A stretch of DNA of 11,311 nucleotides from an uncultured Bacteriovorax sp. (lineage in GTDB: Bacteria; Bdellovibrionota; Bacteriovoracia; Bacteriovoracales; Bacteriovoracaceae), in the NCBI GenBank assembly GCA_946482295.1, contig CAMLRB010000125.1, forward strand, positions 1 through 11,311. The letters run 5' to 3'. A program made the position numbers and the translations under genes. The notes below the pieces were generated by a model, which saw only the letters and a program-made list of their open reading frames with translations, had not been told where the DNA came from and did no database searches. Shown here one piece after another: positions 5,950-11,311 of this stretch; within the stretch, counting starts at the first letter, position 1, and each line of letters starts with the position of its first letter.

Positions 5950-7359
5950 ATGAAAAAAGAATGGTTCATATTTAGAGGCACTCATCACCACGGTCCCTAT
6001 TCCTTGGCGGAATTGGTCGAATTTTTAAAGAGCGAAGAGCTCTCGACACAATCGCTCATTTGGAAAGAAGGTTCAGAAAAGTGGGAAGCTGTGGCGAAAA
6101 TTCCAGAGGTCATGACGGCCTTTGAAGGTCCTGCAAAAAAAGCTGAACCTACCTTACCGGAATTGCCCAGCGATGACGATGAAATGCCGCCAATGCCTCC
6201 GCCATCGCTCAGTCCAAAACAAACAACGAAACAGAAAGCTCCGATCGAAGAAATGGATGACGAACTCCCTCCGCCCATTCCACTCGATGCTCTTTTACAG
6301 ACGAAAACTTCAATAGGAGAACCAAAAGCAAAACCTTCTCCGCGCAACTGGCGCGCAGGACTTTTTGCTATGGCAGCTCTCCTTCTCATTGGACTTATTG
6401 CTTGGTTTGCCTTTTTTGAACCAGGAAAAACATCAATAAAAATTAAAGGACTCATGCCAGTCTATTTAGAGCGTTTACAAGAAACGGCCGAATCTAAAAG
6501 TCCAGCAATTATGTTTTCACTTGCGCTTTCTCTTGATGGAAAAACGATTTGGGTATCGACAAATAAAAGTGGAGTTGTGCTCGCGAAAATTAAACTTACG
6601 AGTTTACCAAAACGTGTATTAGGCCAGCAGACAGTAGTTGTTCTCACGCAAGGTGTGATTAGAGATCATGTAGGAAAATTTGATCGCATGGATCTTCTGG
6701 AGGGAAATCAATTCACACCTGGCGAGTACAAAGTTCATTTAGAAGGACGTAAAATTCATTTCCTCAATGAAAAGTTTCCTTTCCTGAATAGCTTCAGTTT
6801 TACTAAAAAATTAAATTCTCGCATTAAGTACGAAGGGGATGCTCTTATTTATTCTGGGATTCCTCGCGAATTTGAAAAGAAGCTCATTGATTATCACTCA
6901 ACGATGCTCAATGAAAAACTCAAACCTTTTCAAGATAAACTGGAACGACTAACGACGTTTCAATCGCTCCTTAATCAAACGGCTGAAAATTATTTACTCA
7001 CTTTGGATAAAATAAAAAAAGGAAGTGAGATGAATGATTTTGAAACTCAATATCAACAAAATGTTTCACCGATCATTCAAAACCTGGTTCTGGCCGCTCA
7101 CGATATTTCTAACAACCCGGCCTTCAAGGAAGATTTTAGAAATCCAATTGCTCCTTACAAAGATCAAATTCAATTGGGAAAACAAATCGGCGAAATGGCC
7201 TCAGATATGATCACTGAAACACGTAAGCTTAAAAAAGTTTCAGAAAAAGACAAGGCCCAGCTGAAATCAAAATTCGAAAGTCGCTACAGAACGATCAAAG
7301 TTCAAATTGATCTCAACATTAAACTGTTGAACGAACAAATCAAAAAATTGTCACTCTAA
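5950..7359 (+). CDS. GYF_2-domain membrane protein with proline-rich linker
   Basis: 469 residues from the ATG at 5950; a GTG at 5926 would add eight residues before the conserved MKKEWF start and is less likely. Residues 1-55 are a GYF_2 domain (PF14237, formerly DUF4339), with WFIFRG, HHGPYSLAEL and WKEGSEKWEAV. Residues 60-130 are acidic and proline-rich, including DDDEMPPMPPPSLSP and DELPPPIPL. One transmembrane helix lies at about 135-156, preceded by basic residues (NWR), so the GYF_2 domain should be cytoplasmic and the rest periplasmic. The remaining 310 residues have a beta-containing part, then a long charged helical or coiled-coil region (about 305-469) ending in NEQIKKLSL. GYF domains classically bind proline-rich peptides, so self-binding to the linker is possible. 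The function is unknown. Its 3' end overlaps the convergent hydrolase gene by 9 bp. Confidence 0.82.
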   Translation: MKKEWFIFRGTHHHGPYSLAELVEFLKSEELSTQSLIWKEGSEKWEAVAKIPEVMTAFEGPAKKAEPTLPELPSDDDEMPPMPPPSLSPKQTTKQKAPIEEMDDELPPPIPLDALLQTKTSIGEPKAKPSPRNWRAGLFAMAALLLIGLIAWFAFFEPGKTSIKIKGLMPVYLERLQETAESKSPAIMFSLALSLDGKTIWVSTNKSGVVLAKIKLTSLPKRVLGQQTVVVLTQGVIRDHVGKFDRMDLLEGNQFTPGEYKVHLEGRKIHFLNEKFPFLNSFSFTKKLNSRIKYEGDALIYSGIPREFEKKLIDYHSTMLNEKLKPFQDKLERLTTFQSLLNQTAENYLLTLDKIKKGSEMNDFETQYQQNVSPIIQNLVLAAHDISNNPAFKEDFRNPIAPYKDQIQLGKQIGEMASDMITETRKLKKVSEKDKAQLKSKFESRYRTIKVQIDLNIKLLNEQIKKLSL

Positions 7360-8220
7360 AATGGCGTAAGCACTTTTTGATTCAAAAGGAATTTTGTCAC
7401 TACAAACGAAATCACCTTTTTCATCCTTTTTTAACCTTGCCCCGTAAAAGACAGGGTCGTGCTCAAAGATCATCGTGAGCTTTTTCTCATCTATAAAAGA
7501 TAGGAATTCTTTTTTATCTTTGGTTGTTACACCTGGGGAAATGTCATAACCCATGACCCATGGGATATGGACATGGTTAGAAGTAGGAATGAGATCGGCC
7601 ATGTAAATGAATTTATCATCATAAGCATGAAGTAAATAAGGAGTGTGGCCCATAGAACATTTAAATTTAAGTCCTGGCAGAATTTCTCCCTCCATTCCTT
7701 TGAGAAAATGAATCTTGTTTTGTTTTTCATACCATTGGATTATCGGAAGACAATATTCCATTTGAAACGAGCCCGTGTCTCTGTCAGTTGGCCTCAAACT
7801 ATATTCAAAATGATCTTGATGAAGATGGAGTGTGGCCTGATCAAAAACTGGCAACATCTCGCTTTCGACTTTTTTGGCAATTCCCCCGACATGATCAAAG
7901 TGCAAGTGAGAAATGACGAGATCTGTTATATCTGATGGTTTTAGGTTGATTTCTGCCAGGGCCTTCTCCAAGGGGGAAACACCACCGACAATGCCAAAAC
8001 GGGAATCGAATTTTTCTCCGTGGTAATCACCAATTCCAGTGTCGATGAGAATATTTCTAGCACCTTCGCGAATAAGAACCAGGCGAAGGGCGAGTTCAAT
8101 GCGGTTTTGTTCATCAGCGGGATGAACTTTATTCCACAGAGGTTTAGGAATTATCCCAAACATGGCGCCGCCGTCTAATTTAAATCTCGCAGGTTCGAGG
8201 GAAAAATATTTTTTAGTCAT
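7351..8220 (-). CDS. Metallo-beta-lactamase-fold hydrolase, lactonase-like
   Basis: 289 residues with a complete MBL zinc site: His105, His107, Asp109 and His110 in SHLHFDHVGG, His192 in GHTP, Asp209 in MADL and His254 in EHDP. The N-terminal pattern DGGAMFGIIPKPLW followed by the NRIELALR region resembles YtnP-type and other N-acyl-homoserine-lactonase-like members of the fold, so ring-opening of a lactone is plausible but unproven. There is no signal peptide, so it is likely cytoplasmic. No good ribosome-binding site precedes ATG 8220; AAGAAG lies about 20 nt upstream. It converges with the GYF_2 gene and diverges from sucC across a 125-bp gap. Confidence 0.88.
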   Translation of the reverse strand: MTKKYFSLEPARFKLDGGAMFGIIPKPLWNKVHPADEQNRIELALRLVLIREGARNILIDTGIGDYHGEKFDSRFGIVGGVSPLEKALAEINLKPSDITDLVISHLHFDHVGGIAKKVESEMLPVFDQATLHLHQDHFEYSLRPTDRDTGSFQMEYCLPIIQWYEKQNKIHFLKGMEGEILPGLKFKCSMGHTPYLLHAYDDKFIYMADLIPTSNHVHIPWVMGYDISPGVTTKDKKEFLSFIDEKKLTMIFEHDPVFYGARLKKDEKGDFVCSDKIPFESKSAYAILE

Positions 8221-8270
8221 GATTTTATTTTGATTTTTTTCTTCTTAAATTGCAAGATATTGGGCGTTGT

Positions 8271-8281
8271 TCCTTTAAGGA
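8271..8281. promoter_or_regulatory. Palindrome TCCTTTAAGGA between the divergent hydrolase and sucC genes
   Basis: A perfect 5-bp inverted repeat around one central base, extendable to TGT/ACA with one bulge (8268-8283). It overlaps the weak -35 box proposed for sucC, so it could be an operator. It is short and may be chance. Confidence 0.3.
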
Positions 8282-8302
8282 CAAAGACGCGACCTTTATT
8301 AT
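8274..8302 (+). promoter_or_regulatory. Weak promoter candidate for sucC-sucD-ndk
   Basis: TATTAT (8297-8302, 5 of 6) has TTTAAG (8274-8279, 3 of 6) 17 bp upstream. The start would be near 8309, leaving a leader of about 37 nt that contains the GAGGAG site of sucC. The -35 match is poor, so an activator or another promoter may be involved. Confidence 0.28.
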
Positions 8303-8345
8303 GAGCGTCGAAACATCACTACCACACTCATCTCGAGGAGAAACT

Positions 8346-9512
8346 ATGAACGTCCATGAGTATCAGGCCAAAGATTTAATGCGCAAATTTGGCATTAAGG
8401 TTTTAAAAGGCCAAGTCGCAAAAACTGTTGATGAAGCAGTGGAAGGCGCAAAAAAATTAGGGGGAAATATTTGGGTTGTTAAAGCTCAAATTCACGCCGG
8501 CGGAAGAGGAAAGGCCGGAGGTGTAAAACTCGCTAAGTCGCTCGACGATGTTAAAAAATACGCCAGCGAAATTTTGGGAGCAACTCTTGTTACTCACCAA
8601 ACAGGTCCAGAAGGAAAAAAAGTAAACACTCTTCTTATCGAAGAAGGCTGTAACATCGCTAAAGAATTTTACTTAGGGATCGTTCTCGACAGAAACACTT
8701 CTAAAGTGACATTCATGGCCTCTAAAGAAGGCGGAGTGGAAATCGAAGAAGTTGCTCACAAAAATCCAGATGCCATCGTAAAAGTTCCTGTTGAACCAGG
8801 AGCGGGATACCAGCCATATATCGGCCGTATTCTTTCAAATGCATTAGGCCTTGATGCTGCTCAATCAAAAGAAGCAGACGCTTTCTACAAAGGTTTATAC
8901 AAGCTTTATGTTGAATCAGATTGTTCAATTGCTGAAATCAATCCACTCGTATTAACGGGTGACAACCAAATGATTGCATTAGATGCAAAATTAAACTTCG
9001 ACGAAAACGCGCTTTTCAGACACCCTGACATCGCGGCCTATAGAGACCTTACTGAAGAATCAGCTAAAGAAGTTGAAGCTTCAAAATACGGTCTTTCTTA
9101 TATCGAACTTGATGGAAACATCGGCTGTCTAGTTAATGGTGCGGGTCTCGCAATGGCGACTCTCGACATCGTTAAACTTCACGGCGGAAACGCTGCTAAC
9201 TTCCTCGACGTAGGCGGTGGAGCAACGAAAGAAGCTGTTGAGCAAGCTTTCAGAATCATCCTTTCTGATCCAAACGTTAAAGCTATCCTCGTTAACATCT
9301 TCGGTGGAATCATGAAGTGTGACATCATCGCAGAAGGTGTTGTTGCTGCAGCAAGAGCTGTTTCTCTAAACGTTCCTCTTGTGGTTCGTCTTGAAGGAAC
9401 AAACGTTGATCTTGGAAAGAAAATTTTAAATGAATCTGGCCTCGCTATTACAGCTGCTGGTGATTTAGGTGACGCTGCTAAAAAAGTCGTTGCCGCTGCA
9501 AAAGGAGTTTAA
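8346..9512 (+). CDS. sucC: Succinate-CoA ligase [ADP-forming], beta subunit
   Basis: 388 residues, equal to the usual bacterial length. With SucD it interconverts succinyl-CoA and succinate, making ATP or GTP in the TCA cycle. It starts [16 protein letters not shown], the family's N-terminus. It has an ATP-grasp domain with [14 protein letters not shown] (about 46-59), [18 protein letters not shown] in the metal/nucleotide site, and the C-terminal ligase domain with [11 protein letters not shown] and [13 protein letters not shown] 8346 is chosen because GAGGAG lies 5 nt upstream; the open frame continues upstream to 8250 (including an ATG at 8301) but those residues are not part of the family. 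Codon use is strongly biased, as in highly expressed genes. sucD follows after 2 nt. Confidence 0.97.
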   Translation: MNVHEYQAKDLMRKFGIKVLKGQVAKTVDEAVEGAKKLGGNIWVVKAQIHAGGRGKAGGVKLAKSLDDVKKYASEILGATLVTHQTGPEGKKVNTLLIEEGCNIAKEFYLGIVLDRNTSKVTFMASKEGGVEIEEVAHKNPDAIVKVPVEPGAGYQPYIGRILSNALGLDAAQSKEADAFYKGLYKLYVESDCSIAEINPLVLTGDNQMIALDAKLNFDENALFRHPDIAAYRDLTEESAKEVEASKYGLSYIELDGNIGCLVNGAGLAMATLDIVKLHGGNAANFLDVGGGATKEAVEQAFRIILSDPNVKAILVNIFGGIMKCDIIAEGVVAAARAVSLNVPLVVRLEGTNVDLGKKILNESGLAITAAGDLGDAAKKVVAAAKGV

Positions 9513-9514
9513 TC

Positions 9515-10414
9515 ATGGCGATCATGATCGATAAAAATACACGTCTCATTACAATCGGTATTACTGGTAAACAAGGAACTTTCCACACTCTTCAATCGGC
9601 CGCATACGGCACGAAAGTAGTGGGTGGTGTCACTCCTGGAAAAGGAGGAACCGTTCACGAAGGATGGCCAGTTTTCAACACAGTTAAAGAAGCTGTTAAA
9701 AAAACAGAAGCAAACGCAGCGATGGTTTTCGTACCACCTCCATTTGCCGCTGACGCTATCTTAGAATGTATCGAAGCAAAACTTCCAATCATCATCGCGA
9801 TCACGGAAGGAATTCCTATTCTTGATATGGTTAAAGTTAAAGATGCTCTTTCAAGAAATCCAGAAGTGCGTTTAGTAGGACCTAACTGTCCAGGTGTTAT
9901 CACTCCAGGTCAGTGTAAAATCGGAATTATGCCAGGACACATTCACCTTCCAGGAAGAATCGGAATCATCTCTCGTTCTGGAACACTCACATACGAAGCT
10001 GTAGGACAACTAACTGCTCGTGGAATCGGTCAATCAACATGTGTTGGTATCGGTGGTGACCCAGTTAACGGAACAAACTTTATCGACGTTCTAGAAATGT
10101 TCAATAAAGACCCAGACACTGACGGTGTCATCATGATCGGAGAAATTGGAGGCTCTGCTGAAACAGATGCTGCTCGTTGGATCCAGAAAAACATGAAGAA
10201 GCCAGTTGTTGGATTTATTGCTGGTGCAGCTGCTCCTAAAGGAAAGAGAATGGGGCACGCAGGTGCGCTTATCTCTGGAGAAGACGATACTGCTGCAGCA
10301 AAGTTTAAAGTTTTAGAAGAGTGTGGTATCACTGTAGCGAAATCGCCAGCTGACCTCGCTTCAAAACTTGAAGAAGCCATGAAAGCAAAAAACATCGCGA
10401 TTAGAAATTCTTAG
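9515..10414 (+). CDS. sucD: Succinate-CoA ligase [ADP-forming], alpha subunit
   Basis: 299 residues, a slightly long but normal length. The Rossmann CoA-binding start is [11 protein letters not shown] (15-25). The later motifs are [10 protein letters not shown] (122-131), SRSGTLTYE (153-161) and GGSAETDAA (212-220). The catalytic phosphohistidine is His248 in RMGHAGAL. It forms the SucCD complex with the preceding gene. AAAGGAG lies inside the last sucC codons 7 nt before the ATG, so the two genes are translated together. Met4 is a less likely alternative start. Confidence 0.97.
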   Translation: MAIMIDKNTRLITIGITGKQGTFHTLQSAAYGTKVVGGVTPGKGGTVHEGWPVFNTVKEAVKKTEANAAMVFVPPPFAADAILECIEAKLPIIIAITEGIPILDMVKVKDALSRNPEVRLVGPNCPGVITPGQCKIGIMPGHIHLPGRIGIISRSGTLTYEAVGQLTARGIGQSTCVGIGGDPVNGTNFIDVLEMFNKDPDTDGVIMIGEIGGSAETDAARWIQKNMKKPVVGFIAGAAAPKGKRMGHAGALISGEDDTAAAKFKVLEECGITVAKSPADLASKLEEAMKAKNIAIRNS

Positions 10415-10446
10415 TTTTTATAATTTTTCTATAAGGAGAAAATACA

Positions 10447-10869
10447 ATGGAAAGAACATTTTCAATCATTAAGCCAAACGCAGTTGCTGATAACAATATC
10501 GGTAACATCATCGCTCGTTTCGAAAAAGAAGGTCTTCGTATTGCTGGCCTTAAACTTACAAAACTTTCAAAAGAAAAAGCTGAAGGTTTCTATATCGAGC
10601 ACAAAGAGCGTCCATTCTTCGGATCTCTTGTAGGCTTCATGACTGAAGGTCCAGTAGTTCTTATGGTTCTTGAAGGCGAAAACGCTGTAGAAAAAAACCG
10701 TAAAATCATGGGAGCAACTAACCCAGCTAACGCTGAAGAAGGAACTCTTCGTAAACTTTACGCTAAATCAATCGAAGCTAACGCTGTTCACGGATCTGAC
10801 TCTCAAGCAGCTGCTGATCGCGAGATCAACTATTTCTTCGACAGAAACGAACTTCAAAACAGATACTAA
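10447..10869 (+). CDS. ndk: Nucleoside diphosphate kinase
   Basis: 140 residues, the usual length. It transfers the gamma phosphate between nucleoside triphosphates and diphosphates through a phosphohistidine. It starts [13 protein letters not shown]. The active-site histidine is His115 in [12 protein letters not shown], and MGATNPANA (88-96) is the family's conserved loop. AAGGAG lies 8 nt before the ATG. It lies 32 nt after sucD and shares its codon bias. Its place after sucCD is sensible, because Ndk can redistribute the ATP or GTP made by that enzyme. A strong terminator follows 6 nt after the stop. Confidence 0.97.
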   Translation: MERTFSIIKPNAVADNNIGNIIARFEKEGLRIAGLKLTKLSKEKAEGFYIEHKERPFFGSLVGFMTEGPVVLMVLEGENAVEKNRKIMGATNPANAEEGTLRKLYAKSIEANAVHGSDSQAAADREINYFFDRNELQNRY

Positions 10870-10875
10870 AATACT

Positions 10876-10904
10876 AAAGGCCCTCGAAAGAGGGCCTTTT
10901 TTTT
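10876..10904 (+). terminator. Rho-independent terminator of the sucC-sucD-ndk operon
   Basis: A perfect 10-bp stem, AAAGGCCCTC (10876-10885) with GAGGGCCTTT (10890-10899), is closed by a stable GAAA tetraloop and followed by an 8-T run (10897-10904). Confidence 0.95.
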
Positions 10905-10910
10905 ACGCAA

Positions 10911-11311
10911 ATGAAAACAAAACTAAAAGTCATCTCCTACATTTTTAAAAATGATGAAAGCGAAGTTTTAGTTTTCGACCATCGTGGTATGCCCGAGGCC
11001 GGTACACAAGTTGTGGGCGGAACGGTGGAGAGTGGTGAAGATTTCAAGGCCGCACTCGCGCGTGAAATTCTCGAAGAATCAGGTCTCGTCATCAACGTCG
11101 ACGACATGGTCCCGTTAGGTGAGACGACTTATCACCGCAGAGATAAACCTGAAATTAACCAGCGCCATTATTTCAAAATACTTTGCAATGATTTGCCAAC
11201 ATCGTGGTCTCACACCGTCGAAAGCGACGGTGAAGACAACGGACTCATTTTCGATTTTTTCTGGCTCACAAGAGAAGAAGCAAAAGTAAAACTCACCGGA
11301 AACTTCGGCGA
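10911..11311 (+). CDS. Nudix hydrolase, N-terminal part (cut by window edge)
   Basis: 133 codons are present with no stop before the window ends. A perfect Nudix box, G-x5-E-x7-REuxEExGu, spans residues 37-59 (GTVESGE, then REILEESGL), with Arg51, Glu52, Glu55 and Glu56 in place for metal binding and hydrolysis of a nucleoside diphosphate linked to another moiety. The residues before it, GMPEAGTQVVGG, are common in this superfamily. The substrate cannot be told from the box. The ATG at 10911 lies only 6 nt after the ndk terminator and has no Shine-Dalgarno sequence. The start may be leaderless, or a downstream codon may be used, though residues 1-36 look like the normal first strands of the fold. 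Codon use is less biased than in ndk. Confidence 0.88.
   Translation, partial: MKTKLKVISYIFKNDESEVLVFDHRGMPEAGTQVVGGTVESGEDFKAALAREILEESGLVINVDDMVPLGETTYHRRDKPEINQRHYFKILCNDLPTSWSHTVESDGEDNGLIFDFFWLTREEAKVKLTGNFG

Noticed and set aside
8250..8345. N-terminal extension of SucC, including an in-frame ATG at 8301
   Set aside because: GAGGAG 5 nt before ATG 8346 and the conserved [11 protein letters not shown] start place the gene at 8346; the extension covers the promoter region.
10419..10424. Perfect TATAAT in the sucD-ndk gap as an internal ndk promoter
   Set aside because: No acceptable -35 box at 16-18 bp and no extended -10; the gap is AT-rich, so a chance match is likely.
1..11311. CRISPR array, insertion sequence, prophage or toxin-antitoxin module
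   Set aside because: No regularly spaced repeats, transposase, integrase, terminal inverted repeats or recognisable toxin pair were seen on either strand.

Overview
The window reads as chromosomal DNA of a moderately AT-rich Gram-negative bacterium. The best guess is the Bdellovibrionota, and within it the Bacteriovorax/Peredibacter-like side. The reasons are: a B-type succinate dehydrogenase cytochrome b start at the left edge; a tight sucC-sucD-ndk block with strongly biased codons; a RimB-RimK pair; a GYF_2 membrane protein; a receiver plus degenerate HD-GYP regulator; and a lipoprotein with beta-barrel features, which implies an outer membrane. The lineage is inferred from gene content and base composition only. 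No tRNA, rRNA, CRISPR array, insertion sequence or prophage gene was seen.

Layout. 1-140 (minus) is the start of sdhC, with a candidate promoter at 189-217. 388-1983 (plus) is a compact operon: RimB-type retropepsin-like protease, RimK (glutamate ligase for ribosomal protein S6) and an unrecognised 78-residue protein. It abuts, stop to stop, a minus-strand response regulator (1984-3327) whose HD-GYP domain has lost most of its metal ligands. The 377-bp gap 3328-3704 is the most structured non-coding stretch. It holds an array of TGTCA/TGAC half-sites, a composite sigma54-like/sigma70-like promoter, a hairpin carrying an anti-Shine-Dalgarno-like ACCTCCT, and a Rho-independent terminator placed before the next gene. 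This looks like a small RNA of about 90 nt or an attenuated leader. It feeds a two-gene unit: a pentapeptide-repeat protein and a lipoprotein predicted to form an outer-membrane beta-sheet structure.

4968-5882 (minus) encodes a ureohydrolase of the formimidoylglutamase/arginase fold, convergent with the lipoprotein. 5950-7359 (plus) encodes a GYF_2 protein with a proline-rich linker, one membrane helix and a helical C-terminal region. It overlaps the end of a minus-strand metallo-beta-lactamase-fold hydrolase of the lactonase-like type (7351-8220). From 8346 the plus strand carries sucC, sucD and ndk, closed by a strong terminator. A Nudix hydrolase gene begins six bases after that terminator and runs off the right edge.

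How the genes fit together. SdhC and SucCD belong to adjacent steps of the TCA cycle, and Ndk uses the nucleoside triphosphate pool linked to SucCD. RimB and RimK form a ribosome-modification unit. In Pseudomonas, RimK responds to cyclic di-GMP, so the convergent degenerate HD-GYP regulator is a suggestive neighbour. Nothing here is a complete novel defence or predation system. The candidates most worth attention are the structured RNA upstream of the pentapeptide gene, the third gene of the rim operon and the degenerate HD-GYP regulator.
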